Shown in pieces: positions 1 through 8,649 of a stretch of 64,000 nt of DNA (positions are counted from its first letter, which is position 1; each line of letters begins with the position of its first letter). Made by a program: the position numbers and the translations under genes. The notes beneath the pieces are model-generated. The model saw nothing but the letters and a program-made list of their open reading frames with translations. It was not told the origin of the DNA and did not search any database. Source of the DNA: Bact-08 sp964533215 (lineage in GTDB: Bacteria > Bacteroidota > Bacteroidia > Bacteroidales > UBA932); NCBI GenBank assembly GCA_964533215.1, contig CAZHLJ010000001.1, forward strand, positions 930,001 to 994,000, read 5' to 3'.

Positions 1-1
1 G

Positions 2-589
2 GATTTGGATTTTGACTGCAAAGGGCTGTCGAAAGATGAGTTTCTTGAAATGACAAACGGAGTAATCCAATTTCTGGAACGTTCAGGATTGAGGGTGGAA
101 GCGAAAGATAAGGAAAACCCGGAACTGACGGCTTTCCGGCGGAATATACATTTCCCAGAACTGTTGTTTGATTTAGGATTGAACGGACATAAGGAAGAAC
201 GTTTTTTGATAAAAGTCGAAAGCCAAGACCAAGGAATTCTTTATCCTCTGCTTATCACGAATATCAAAGGCTGCGGATTCTTTTTTCCGTTTCCTGTTCC
301 TTCCGATGGTGTTTTGTGCAGTATGAAAATTTCCGCCATGTTAGCCCGGGCTAAAGGGCGTGATTTTTATGACCTGATGTTTTTATTAGCACAAACAAAG
401 CCCGATTACGATTTTCTTTCGAAGCGCTGCGGAGTCCGTAATTTGCAGGAGTTTAAACAGGCTACTGCTGAATTGCTGAAAACAGTCGATTTGAAGAAAA
501 AGCAAAAGGATTTTGAACACCAGCTTTTTGAAAAAGCAAATAGTGAGAAGATTTTGCGTTTTGGGGAATTTGTAGATTCACTGGTATGA
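2..589 (+). CDS. AbiEii/AbiGii-type nucleotidyltransferase, 5' end cut by window
   Basis: The frame is already open at base 2, so the gene starts left of the window; the TTG at base 5 is not a credible start. The first visible residues read DLDFD, which fits the metal-binding D-x-D of the MNT-fold AbiEii family, usually preceded by a GG(S/T) element that would lie outside. Near the C terminus K-x-RDFYDLMFLL matches the conserved K..D.YDL block of this family, which is the toxin half of type IV toxin-antitoxin or abortive-infection pairs. The usual AbiEi antitoxin partner precedes the toxin and cannot be seen. Family assignment is good; the toxin role is inferred. Confidence 0.75.
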   Translation, partial: DLDFDCKGLSKDEFLEMTNGVIQFLERSGLRVEAKDKENPELTAFRRNIHFPELLFDLGLNGHKEERFLIKVESQDQGILYPLLITNIKGCGFFFPFPVPSDGVLCSMKISAMLARAKGRDFYDLMFLLAQTKPDYDFLSKRCGVRNLQEFKQATAELLKTVDLKKKQKDFEHQLFEKANSEKILRFGEFVDSLV

Positions 590-614
590 TGATCCCATAC
601 ACATTAAAAAAACT

Positions 615-1937
615 CTACATATCTTCCATCGACAAGCAAACCATATCGATCTTGTACTTAGGTAGCAACTTATTTTTAAGGTGTTTAACCTTTGCAGCAA
701 ATAGCTCAGGCTTGAAATTTTTCTTTTGCCGTTTTACTTCTGCTACTACTGCTTGATTTTTCTCTAATTTCAGGGCAACAATATCAATTTCGTTTTGATC
801 GCCTTTAGGCTCCCACCATGAGCCAATAGCCCGGTACTGAAAGCTTTCGGCAAATTGCTGTTTGAAATATTTTTCCAATATGATACCCGAATAAGTGGGA
901 TAGTCAGATTTGATGATAGTCTGCAAACCGATAAAGTTCTTTATCTCTATCAGTGAACGATGACGGTCGAAATAGTTAAACCAAAATCGGATAAAGTTAT
1001 CCTGTATCTCATATCGTACGGCTTGACTTCCTTCTTTTGCCAATATTGGGCGTTGACGGACAATGATATTGTAATCCTCAATCAATCGTTTGATTTGACC
1101 GCCTATGCTTTTATCTCCTAGTGCAGATTCTATTTCGGGTTGTGTATTGATACCGCCGGAAATGGCGCTTAGGATTGAAAAATATGTGGCATAATTTTTC
1201 CCAAACTCTTCTATCAGTAAGTTTTTTCCTTCATCGGTAAAAGGGGAGTTTTCCCGAATCATAAACGAAATCATTTCGTCTATATTCAATGTAATGTTAT
1301 CACAAAACAATTCCACATATTTTGGAACTCCACCTGTGAAAGAATAGAGAGCGAGCAAGTCATCATTGGTGTAATCCGGATTGTAATCATGCATGATTTC
1401 TTTCAGCGTGGTCAAATCAAATGCGGATAACTTGATGATATTATCTGCTCTGCCAAATAAAGGCTCTTTATTGCTTTGGAATATTTTCTGCATCAATGAA
1501 TAAACAGAGCCCGACACAATCAAATTCATTTTAGATTTTTTGCGGTAGGTATCCCAGATATTTTGCATATCGCTATATACCGATTCATTGATGTTGTAGA
1601 ACTCCTGAAACTCGTCAATAACAAGATTGAACGGTCTATTTGATGCCAATTCCATTAAAAATTGGAACAAAGACCGGAATGTACGGATTTCCGCAGGAAC
1701 AAATGTATTGAGCGATTGACTTATAATAGGAGTGAACTCTGAACAAAGCGTGGCTTCAGCTTTACGACCGACAAATAAATAGACAGTCGGCAAGCCTTCA
1801 ACTGATTTCAAGACAAGACTTGTTTTACCGATTCTTCTTCTTCCGGTTACTACTGTCAGACGGGAATGGTCACTGAAAGATAAATTTTGTATCCGTTGCA
1901 GTTCTGCTAACTCGCTGGTTCTGTTATAAAATTTCAT
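615..1937 (-). CDS. AAA ATPase with C-terminal nuclease-like domain (archaeal ATPase/DUF234 type)
   Basis: 440 aa. Walker A GRRRIGKTS lies around residue 35 and Walker B LVIDEFQEF around residue 105. The middle is a winged-helix-like stretch, and the C terminus carries EIDIVAL...VVAEVK, a PD-(D/E)xK-like core as seen in DUF234-type C-terminal domains. These STAND-like ATPases are common in Bacteroidetes and Archaea accessory DNA; no defined role is known. No signal peptide, so cytoplasmic. The ATG at 1937 is preceded by a -7-like element and a palindrome at the predicted transcription start. It lies next to a second ATPase of similar design but different C terminus, in the same direction. Confidence 0.8.
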   Translation of the reverse strand: MKFYNRTSELAELQRIQNLSFSDHSRLTVVTGRRRIGKTSLVLKSVEGLPTVYLFVGRKAEATLCSEFTPIISQSLNTFVPAEIRTFRSLFQFLMELASNRPFNLVIDEFQEFYNINESVYSDMQNIWDTYRKKSKMNLIVSGSVYSLMQKIFQSNKEPLFGRADNIIKLSAFDLTTLKEIMHDYNPDYTNDDLLALYSFTGGVPKYVELFCDNITLNIDEMISFMIRENSPFTDEGKNLLIEEFGKNYATYFSILSAISGGINTQPEIESALGDKSIGGQIKRLIEDYNIIVRQRPILAKEGSQAVRYEIQDNFIRFWFNYFDRHRSLIEIKNFIGLQTIIKSDYPTYSGIILEKYFKQQFAESFQYRAIGSWWEPKGDQNEIDIVALKLEKNQAVVAEVKRQKKNFKPELFAAKVKHLKNKLLPKYKIDMVCLSMEDM

Positions 1938-1959
1938 ACTCCCTATTTTTGTTATGCTC

Positions 1960-1979
1960 GTAACCGTTACGGCGGTTAC
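1960..1979 (-). promoter_or_regulatory. Palindrome at the predicted transcription start of the ATPase gene
   Basis: GTAACCG and CGGTTAC form a perfect 7-base inverted repeat around a 6-base centre, 23-42 bases upstream of the start codon at 1937 and directly downstream of a TATCTTTG element. The position suits an operator; the binding protein is unknown. Confidence 0.4.
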
Positions 1980-1986
1980 AAAGATA
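1979..1986 (-). promoter_or_regulatory. -7 promoter element (TAnnTTTG)
   Basis: On the minus strand the sequence is TATCTTTG, matching the Bacteroidetes -7 consensus TAnnTTTG, about 40 bases upstream of the ATPase start. No clear -33 TTTG was established. Confidence 0.45.
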
Positions 1987-2003
1987 AATAAATTTCTAGA
2001 GAA

Positions 2004-3197
2004 TCAAAATAGTTCGACTTTTTTCAAAAAATCACTCAAATTGCAAACTTCCACATCATTTTTAAATGGGTAAGATGCTGATACAGGAGCAATAATATAT
2101 GTTTTATCCGGTTTTATGGTTTCTAGAGCTCTCCAAAAGCCTTTGGTTACCTGCGGTGCCGATGAGGCTTTGCATTCTACGGCAATCACTCGAGTACCTC
2201 TCTCAATAAGCAGATCTAGCTCATCCCCTGTAGCACTTCGATAAAAAGAAAATTTGCAATCCCTCAATGAGGAAATAATATTTTCAATTACAAACCCTTC
2301 CCAAGATGCTCCGAAAACAGGGTTGCCCATCAGAGAGTTGAAATAATCCACTTGTAACAGTCGATGTAATAAACCGCTATCTCTTACATAGATTTTTGGG
2401 GATTTAACCAAACGTTTCTTGATATTCTTTTCAAATGGTGGTAACGAACGGATAATAAAGGTTTGCTCCATCAGGTCGATATATCGGCGGATAGTTTGAT
2501 AGGTTACACCTAGCGATTCCCCCAATTTGGACGAATTAAAAAGTTGCCCTTGATTGTGTGCACACATTGTCAAGAGGCGACGAAGTTGCAATGCGGGAAT
2601 TTGAAACCCGAGTTGTGGAATGTCCCGTTCTACATATGTCCTAAGGAAATTTTCTCTCCAGAGTACGCTACCTTGGTCTGATGAAGCGAGAAAACTATCA
2701 GGATACCCTCCACGAAGCCAGAACTTATTTAATTCAGAATTAGCATTTCGTTCAACTTCTTCAATCGTAAATGGTGTGAGTTCAATAAGTCCGACCCTTC
2801 CGGCTAATGATTCTGACGTTTTCTGTATGAGGTCTTGCGAGGCAGACCCAAGCAAAATGAATCTTCCTGGACGGCGATTACGGTCTATTTCACTTCTCAA
2901 TACAGAAAAAAGTTCCGGTACTAACTGAATTTCGTCCAAACAAATTGTCACATCCTGATTAGCCTGGAAGAATAACATTGGTTCTCTCACCTTATTCAGG
3001 TCATCCAAATTCTGAAGGTCTAAATACAGATAAGTATCCGAATTTTTATAGATCATTTTCACCAAAGTGGACTTTCCGCATTGTCTCGGACCTAAAATGA
3101 CAACCGCGGGAAATACGCTTAGATTCTCATTTACAAATGTTTCTATATTTCTGTCAATCAATTTGTGCATATCATAAATACTATTTCTATTTTGCAT
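2004..3197 (-). CDS. AAA_14 ATPase with DUF4143 domain
   Basis: 397 aa. Walker A LGPRQCGKST is near residue 37 and a Walker B-type ICLDEIQ near residue 85. The second half follows the DUF4143 pattern: GGYPDSFLA, then W-x-x-NFLRTYVERDIPQLG, a winged-helix region, and a nuclease-like tail with GDELDLLI and AVECK. This very widespread bacterial family has no settled function; it is often strain-variable. Its own promoter probably lies in the AT-rich 80 bases before 3277. It is not closely related to the ATPase at 615-1937 but shares the ATPase plus nuclease-like layout. Confidence 0.88.
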   Translation of the reverse strand: MQNRNSIYDMHKLIDRNIETFVNENLSVFPAVVILGPRQCGKSTLVKMIYKNSDTYLYLDLQNLDDLNKVREPMLFFQANQDVTICLDEIQLVPELFSVLRSEIDRNRRPGRFILLGSASQDLIQKTSESLAGRVGLIELTPFTIEEVERNANSELNKFWLRGGYPDSFLASSDQGSVLWRENFLRTYVERDIPQLGFQIPALQLRRLLTMCAHNQGQLFNSSKLGESLGVTYQTIRRYIDLMEQTFIIRSLPPFEKNIKKRLVKSPKIYVRDSGLLHRLLQVDYFNSLMGNPVFGASWEGFVIENIISSLRDCKFSFYRSATGDELDLLIERGTRVIAVECKASSAPQVTKGFWRALETIKPDKTYIIAPVSASYPFKNDVEVCNLSDFLKKVELF

Positions 3198-3277
3198 AAA
3201 TATAGCATATTTTTTATTTTTGTTAAAATAATTTATTAATCATAGTTTTATGCCCTAAACTTAGAATTTAAACTTTA

Positions 3278-4399
3278 ATGAGAAAACTACTGCTGCCGGC
3301 GTTGGTCATCATGATCGCGCTATTGGCAAGTTGCCAGAAAGAAGATTCCCCAAGCCTTCCGGATAAGGATAAAGATGAGTATATTCCTGCTAAACCTGTT
3401 GAAGGGAGGATTTCTCTCGCTTATGTTACCTACTGGGGAACTTCAATTCCCGATCCTACATTTCTTACTAACATCAATTATGCTTTTGCCGAACTTTACG
3501 TAGTTGACGGCGTCTACAAAGGGTTTAAACTTCAGGGGAAAGAAGAGCGTTTCAGACAGATTGCCTCGCTTAAAAGTCGATATCCCAACCTGAAAATTTC
3601 TATTTCATTTACTCATGTTGTCGATAATGCCGACAATTCGCAAGGAGGCGGATTCTCTGCTTTAGCAAAATCTGACGAATACAGAAAAGCTTTCGCTCAG
3701 GACTGTAAAAATTTCCTGATAAAATGGGGCATTGACGGTGTGGATATCGATTGGGAATTTCCCGGAATATCGTGGAGCGGCCATGCTTGCGATCCTGCAT
3801 TCGATGTGCAGAATTACACTTTGCTTATCAAACAGTTGCGTGAGACTTTAGGCTCTGAATATTTGCTCACCTATGCAGGGTATGTAAAAGACAAGGTAAC
3901 TGCTGCCAATGGTTATAAATATATAGATGTGGCGGCTGTGGATCCATATGTGGATTTTGTAAACATTATGACTTACAATCTGGATTCCGCTCCTCATCAT
4001 CAATCGGCTTTGGTCGATGCTACTGCTTACTGGGATTGCCAGCGTACGGTAGATGCCTATCGCAAGGCAGGAGTAGCTTACAATAAAATGGTTTTAGGTG
4101 TTCCGTTTTATGGCCTGCACTCTTTTTCTGAAAAGCCAACCTCTTTGACCTATAAAACCATATTGAATTTAGACTCGCAGATCTACAAAATTGATAATTG
4201 GGATGCTGCAGCGAGTGTCCCATACGTAACCAAAAACGGAGTCTATTTCTGTGGATATGACAATGCCAAAAGCATTTCGATAAAAGGACAATGGCTGCTC
4301 AATCTTGGAATGAAGGGCATAATGTACTGGGAGTACGATGGAGATGATGCTTCGGGGACGCTTAGAAAGGCCGTCTGGGAAGCTGTTATGAAAAAATAA
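3278..4399 (+). CDS. GH18 family lipoprotein (chitinase or endo-beta-N-acetylglucosaminidase type)
   Basis: 373 aa. A lipoprotein signal ends in LLASC, so the enzyme is likely anchored in a membrane and may be surface-exposed. The single catalytic domain contains the GH18 signature DGVDIDWE, with the acid Glu at about residue 160; conserved MTYN lies near residue 230 and the C-terminal strand has MYWEYDGDD. GH18 enzymes cleave beta-1,4 bonds next to N-acetylglucosamine by substrate-assisted catalysis. Chitin, N-glycans and peptidoglycan-like glycans cannot be told apart from sequence alone. The next gene follows after 22 bases, suggesting co-transcription with the secreted hydrolase. Confidence 0.88.
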   Translation: MRKLLLPALVIMIALLASCQKEDSPSLPDKDKDEYIPAKPVEGRISLAYVTYWGTSIPDPTFLTNINYAFAELYVVDGVYKGFKLQGKEERFRQIASLKSRYPNLKISISFTHVVDNADNSQGGGFSALAKSDEYRKAFAQDCKNFLIKWGIDGVDIDWEFPGISWSGHACDPAFDVQNYTLLIKQLRETLGSEYLLTYAGYVKDKVTAANGYKYIDVAAVDPYVDFVNIMTYNLDSAPHHQSALVDATAYWDCQRTVDAYRKAGVAYNKMVLGVPFYGLHSFSEKPTSLTYKTILNLDSQIYKIDNWDAAASVPYVTKNGVYFCGYDNAKSISIKGQWLLNLGMKGIMYWEYDGDDASGTLRKAVWEAVMKK

Positions 4400-4421
4400 A
4401 AACTTTAATATTAAAAACACA

Positions 4422-5279
4422 ATGTCACTTTTGTTAAGAAAACTTTTGCTGGTTGCTTTTATTTTGACTGGCGCTGCAGGTTCTGCTTTTGCTCAAACCG
4501 ATCCTAATGATCACACACCGTATGGAGATAACAAACAAGCCGGAGCCTTTGCTCAGGTGGGAGATGCTAAGATATATTATGAGATATACGGGAGCGGTGT
4601 TCCTATGGTTATCCTTCACGGGAATAGGGGGAGTATTTCGGTTATGCATAACCAGATTTCATATTTTTCAAAAAAATATAAGGTAATTGCAATTGATAGC
4701 AGAGGTTGCGGAAAATCGCAGCTAGGTAAGGATTCCCTTACTTATGACAATATGGCCAACGATGTAGCCGCAATTCTGAGCAAGTTGAATATCGACAGTA
4801 CATATATTATTGGGTATAGCGATGGCGCTATAGTCGGACTAACCGTTGCTATGAAATGTCCTGATAAAGTGAAGAAGATGGTCTCTTTCGGTGGTAATGT
4901 CCAACCCGACACAAATGCCTTGAACGCAAGTTATGTAATTGACAACAACCACAAAAGGAGGATTGAGGCTGAACAGATGCTGGCTAAAGGCGATACTACC
5001 AAAGATTGGTATTTCAGAGTTCAGTGTTTCAGACTGATAGAGTTTCAGCCAAAGTACACGGCTGAGGATCTCCATAAGATAAAGGCGCATGTTATGGTTA
5101 TGTCTACGGACCGTGATATTGTAAAGGAGGAACACACTCTGTTTATTTACAGAAATATTCCAAAATCCAGTCTTTGTATCATCCCGGGAGAACCTCACGG
5201 TCTGCCTAGACAAAACCCTGCACTGTTCAATATGATGGTGGATACCTTCTTTAGTAAGCCCTATACTCCGGAGAATTAA
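4422..5279 (+). CDS. Secreted alpha/beta hydrolase
   Basis: 285 aa with a signal peptide of about 25 residues ending GSAFAQ. The alpha/beta-hydrolase fold shows an oxyanion-hole HGN, the nucleophile elbow GYSDG, an acid in STDRD, and a catalytic His in EPHGLP. Function is therefore a periplasmic or secreted esterase/peptidase-type hydrolase; the substrate is unknown. The mature N terminus has the distinctive YGDNKQAGAFAQVGD, which recurs in a decayed copy at 15409-15675. It lies 22 bases after the GH18 lipoprotein. Its last 29 bases overlap the convergent M28 peptidase gene. Confidence 0.85.
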   Translation: MSLLLRKLLLVAFILTGAAGSAFAQTDPNDHTPYGDNKQAGAFAQVGDAKIYYEIYGSGVPMVILHGNRGSISVMHNQISYFSKKYKVIAIDSRGCGKSQLGKDSLTYDNMANDVAAILSKLNIDSTYIIGYSDGAIVGLTVAMKCPDKVKKMVSFGGNVQPDTNALNASYVIDNNHKRRIEAEQMLAKGDTTKDWYFRVQCFRLIEFQPKYTAEDLHKIKAHVMVMSTDRDIVKEEHTLFIYRNIPKSSLCIIPGEPHGLPRQNPALFNMMVDTFFSKPYTPEN

Positions 5280-6492
5280 TTAGCTTGCCGATCAATTCTG
5301 CAATACCTAGAGCGCACTCTGAAATGCTTTCATAATTGACTATTTCGAGATTGTCTTTTGGGGTGTGTGTAATTTCCTGACACTCCATGTTCTCAATAAA
5401 CCACTGCGAACTTACTGCAATAGCCGGACGGCCGTTTTGCAGGAAGATACTGTGGTCGCCTTGACACCATGGCAATCCTTCTACAAGTCCGGGGGCATCC
5501 CAAAGCACTTCATGCAGGGCATCTAAAATGTTGTCCGGCAGTTCGAAAGGGGAGAAACAGGATGGACCTTCCTTGTATCCGGCTCCGTCGATATTAATAT
5601 TCAACAGTATGTCATTAAAATGGCTGGCATTCTGCTCTATATACTTAATCTGCCCAGGTGCGCCGTAATAGTCCTCCCCGTTGAAAAATACCAGTTCTAT
5701 CGGGTATTTTCCGGTATAATCTTTTAATTGTTCGGCCAACAACAAGACTGTTGTTACTCCCGATCCGTTGTCTATCGCACCGGTTGTTCCGATTTTAGTA
5801 TCGATATGGGCAGTGATGACGATTTTGTTTTGAGTCTGGGAACTGTTTCGCCCTATTATATTAAAAGCGGTTCCGGGAATACGTTTGGCTTTTGAAATCA
5901 CTTCTATCGTCTCTCCTGCGTGGGCGACCAGCTTTTCGCCTTCAGTATCTTTCATGTAGACAGATGGTATGTCTAAATCGCCATCTTCAAACAATGGAAA
6001 CGGGTAAACCCCGCCTGCTGTGGCCGAATTACGCTCTGTCGCACAAATCAGGGCTTTAGGATTGCCTTTTTCCAATAAAGATATGAGATGCTGATGCTCT
6101 TCAGGATTCCAGAAAGGGTAATTCTTAGGAGCGATTTGCTGAGCGGCTATTTCACCGTAAAGAAGGAGTATTTTATCTTTGATATCTGTCTTTTCCAATT
6201 GACTTACGGTTTCTATTGCAAGCAATTCTCCATTTACAGAACAACCCAATGAATATTGAGAAGAGAAGACTTCAAATGATTGTCCGTTACAGGTTAATGT
6301 TGCACCATCGGTTTTCCAGTCAATTACAGGCAACTCGGTTGCTTCGGTTTCCCAGCCGAAATCCTTCAATATTTTCTCAACATACGCAGTAGCCTTGCGA
6401 TTTTCTTCACTTCCTACGCGGCGTTCTCCGATTTCGGAGCATAATACATACAGGTGCGATTTTGCTTTTTCCGTCAATGCTTTTTTGTCCAT
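5251..6492 (-). CDS. M28 family metallopeptidase (aminopeptidase type)
   Basis: 413 aa. The M28 di-zinc site is visible in order: the His/Asp of AHIDTK, Asp of AIDNGSG, Glu pair region FFNGEDYYG, Asp of NINIDGAG and the final His of GDHSIF. An inserted PA-like segment lies before the catalytic half. No signal peptide is evident, so it is probably cytoplasmic, which is less usual for this family. Expected role: release of N-terminal amino acids from peptides. The gene has its own -7 element (6519-6526) and converges with the hydrolase at 4422, overlapping it by 29 bases. Confidence 0.88.
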   Translation of the reverse strand: MDKKALTEKAKSHLYVLCSEIGERRVGSEENRKATAYVEKILKDFGWETEATELPVIDWKTDGATLTCNGQSFEVFSSQYSLGCSVNGELLAIETVSQLEKTDIKDKILLLYGEIAAQQIAPKNYPFWNPEEHQHLISLLEKGNPKALICATERNSATAGGVYPFPLFEDGDLDIPSVYMKDTEGEKLVAHAGETIEVISKAKRIPGTAFNIIGRNSSQTQNKIVITAHIDTKIGTTGAIDNGSGVTTVLLLAEQLKDYTGKYPIELVFFNGEDYYGAPGQIKYIEQNASHFNDILLNINIDGAGYKEGPSCFSPFELPDNILDALHEVLWDAPGLVEGLPWCQGDHSIFLQNGRPAIAVSSQWFIENMECQEITHTPKDNLEIVNYESISECALGIAELIGKLINSPEYRAY

Positions 6493-6518
6493 GGTTTATA
6501 TATTTATTGATGAGGGGA

Positions 6519-6526
6519 CAAAAGTA
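6519..6526 (-). promoter_or_regulatory. -7 promoter element of the M28 peptidase gene
   Basis: Minus-strand TACTTTTG fits TAnnTTTG, 27 bases upstream of the start codon at 6492. Confidence 0.5.
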
Positions 6527-6570
6527 GAACTTGAAGAGGTTGCGGAATTGTAAAAAAAGGACAAGTGCAG

Positions 6571-7365
6571 TTAACTGAAGTAGTCGGAATGAGGGGGACA
6601 AATGGAAAGGTATTCGCTTGGAGTATAGCCGGAGAGCCTCTTGAATTCCTTAATCATATGCGACTGGTCGAAGAAGCCGGATTCATAAGCAAGTGATGTC
6701 AAAGATGTTTGTGGCCTGGTTTCGAGAATATGTAGGGCTCGTTGGAAACGGATTGTCCGCGAGAACTCTTTCGGACTGGCTCCGATATATTCAGAAAATA
6801 TACGGTTGAACTGTTTGGTGCTCAAGCAGGCAGCATCGGCAAGCCGGGCGATGTCGCCCTGACCGGAATGGATCAGCCGCATGGTTGTTTCTAATCGTTT
6901 CAGGTTATGTTCCGCAAGGTGGGTAAGGCGTTTCAATAGGAATTTTTCAATCAGGAGAATACATAATCGATCGTCTTCGGTGCTTGTCAAGGAGTTTTCC
7001 AATACCGACAGCTCTTTGTCTTCGAGGTCTCCGGCTGTCAGGCGTAAACCTAAAGTCTTGTTTGTAGGAATACTAAAGAACGCTCGTACTCCGATAGGAT
7101 GGAAGACCACCGAAATCATATTTATTTGCCCATCATACTTTAAGTCGGCAAATGTTCTTTCCTGTCCGCTAAGAAAAGCTCGGGGATGAAGTTCGTTTTC
7201 ATAAATAGACAACAGGCGCTTTCCTCGGTGGAAAATCAGACTCATCATACCTGTCGGGACGGTCCGTGCCAATGCAGTCGAATTGCCGACTGTCTTTAAC
7301 AGCCAGTAATGCTTGACGTAAGGGGCTAGCAAAGATGTGGGTTGGATGATTCTGAACTCTTCCAT
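6571..7365 (-). CDS. AraC family transcriptional regulator
   Basis: 264 aa. Residues about 165-260 form the double helix-turn-helix of AraC/XylS: first HTH in IARLADAACLSTKQFNRIF, second in SLAYESGFFDQSHMIKEFKR, ending with the usual GYTPSEYL. The N-terminal 150 residues resemble the DUF6597-type sensor found in many AraC proteins (HYWLLKTVGNS). The ligand is unknown. The closest likely targets are the flanking same-strand genes, gap upstream and the M28 peptidase downstream, but both have their own promoter elements. Confidence 0.92.
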   Translation of the reverse strand: MEEFRIIQPTSLLAPYVKHYWLLKTVGNSTALARTVPTGMMSLIFHRGKRLLSIYENELHPRAFLSGQERTFADLKYDGQINMISVVFHPIGVRAFFSIPTNKTLGLRLTAGDLEDKELSVLENSLTSTEDDRLCILLIEKFLLKRLTHLAEHNLKRLETTMRLIHSGQGDIARLADAACLSTKQFNRIFSEYIGASPKEFSRTIRFQRALHILETRPQTSLTSLAYESGFFDQSHMIKEFKRLSGYTPSEYLSICPPHSDYFS

Positions 7366-7382
7366 AAAAACAAATATCCCGA

Positions 7383-7390
7383 CAAAGATA
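7383..7390 (-). promoter_or_regulatory. -7 promoter element of the araC-type gene
   Basis: Minus-strand TATCTTTG, 18 bases upstream of the start codon at 7365. Confidence 0.45.
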
Positions 7391-7432
7391 CTGGTTTACC
7401 GGGACAGATGATTGTAAAAAAGAGACATTTAA

Positions 7433-8461
7433 TTAGAGATCATAGCCTATCTGCCTGATCAGATCAATTATTCTTGCTGAGTATCCGCATTCGTTGTCGT
7501 ACCATCCCAGGATCTGGATGAAGTCTTCTCCCAGCACTTTTGTAGCGAGGGAGTCGAAAATGACGGAGTGTCGGTTGTTATTGACATCACTGCTCACTAT
7601 GGGATCTTCGCAATACTCAAGATATGCCTTGAGGTCGGTTTCGGAATGTCTGAGGAATGCCTCGTTGATGCTCTCTACTGTTACTTTTTTGTCCAGTTGT
7701 GCAGTCAGCTCCACAAAAGAGCTGTCAGATACGGGAACCCTGGTTGCAAAGCCATCAAAGCAGTTTTCCAGTTCAGGAAAGATGATTTTTGTTGTTTTAA
7801 TGGCGCTTGAAGTGGTGGGGATGATATTGTTGATGGCAGATCTGGCTCTTCTGTAATCTGAATGGAAGCCATCCTGAAGATTCTGGTTGTTTGTCGTTGG
7901 GTGAACTGTGTTCATGAATGCTCTCTTTATCCCGAACTCCTCCTTAAGGACCTGAAGCATAATGGCAACGCAGTTAGTAGTACATGATGCATTGGATATG
8001 ACCCTGTCTCTCTTTTTAATGAGGGTATTGTTGACGCCCATTACAACAGTTCTGTCCATGGAATCGTCATTTGCAGGGCAGCTAAGTATTACCTTTTTTG
8101 CTCCGTTGTCCAGATGCCCCTCTAAAAGTGGTTTTTCCAGAAATTTACCGCATGAGTCAACTACGATGTCTGCATTGCTCTTATCCCAAGGTATTTCTGA
8201 GGGATTATTGTAATTGGTCACAAGAATCTTTATTCCATTTACAATTATGTGGCTGTCGTCATAATCTATCTTACCATCACATTTTCCGTGTACACTGTCA
8301 TATTTAAGCAAATGAGACATTAATCCGGTGTCCATTTTATCGTTGACATGTACAACCTCTAATCCTTGGGTGTTGCTCGCAAGCCTGAATACCATCTTGC
8401 CAATTCGTCCAAAACCATTAATGCCTATTCTGATTGGGCTGGCTATCGGTTTTTCTAACAT
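7433..8461 (-). CDS. gap: Glyceraldehyde-3-phosphate dehydrogenase, divergent form
   Basis: 342 aa, normal length for GAPDH, which converts glyceraldehyde 3-phosphate, NAD and phosphate to 1,3-bisphosphoglycerate. The Rossmann motif is INGFGRIGKM and the catalytic Cys (about residue 160) lies in SNASCTTNC. The proton-acceptor His lies in TVHPTTN, and the C-terminal signature is WYDNECGYSAR. It departs from the housekeeping pattern at conserved sites: TVHPTTNNQN replaces the usual VH(A/S)(Y/T)T-TQ, SCPANDDSM replaces SAPSKDD-PM, and YRRARSAINNIIPTTS is of the RR-A rather than RGGRAA type. It may be a second, specialised GAPDH. It has its own -7 element and stands divergent to the broken lepB. 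Confidence 0.88.
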   Translation of the reverse strand: MLEKPIASPIRIGINGFGRIGKMVFRLASNTQGLEVVHVNDKMDTGLMSHLLKYDSVHGKCDGKIDYDDSHIIVNGIKILVTNYNNPSEIPWDKSNADIVVDSCGKFLEKPLLEGHLDNGAKKVILSCPANDDSMDRTVVMGVNNTLIKKRDRVISNASCTTNCVAIMLQVLKEEFGIKRAFMNTVHPTTNNQNLQDGFHSDYRRARSAINNIIPTTSSAIKTTKIIFPELENCFDGFATRVPVSDSSFVELTAQLDKKVTVESINEAFLRHSETDLKAYLEYCEDPIVSSDVNNNRHSVIFDSLATKVLGEDFIQILGWYDNECGYSARIIDLIRQIGYDL

Positions 8462-8502
8462 ATATGCTGTCTGAGATAATATATTGTTAATTTTTCTAAG
8501 CC

Positions 8503-8510
8503 CAAAGTTA
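8503..8510 (-). promoter_or_regulatory. -7 promoter element of gap
   Basis: Minus-strand TAACTTTG, 42 bases upstream of the start codon at 8461. Confidence 0.45.
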
Positions 8511-8546
8511 TTATTTTTCTCTTTTTAGTTATAATAATTACTAATT

Positions 8547-8563
8547 TACTTCTTTGCGAAGTA
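8547..8563. promoter_or_regulatory. Palindrome between gap and lepB
   Basis: TACTTC and GAAGTA form a perfect inverted repeat around TTTGC in the 188-base AT-rich divergent region. It may be a regulator site or a weak hairpin; nothing else distinctive is seen in that region. Confidence 0.25.
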
Positions 8564-8649
8564 GAAATATTATCACAAAAATGATTGCGGATTAATAATT
8601 TTATTATGGCATACTTGTTGATTATCAGCAACAATATAAAAATCTGATA

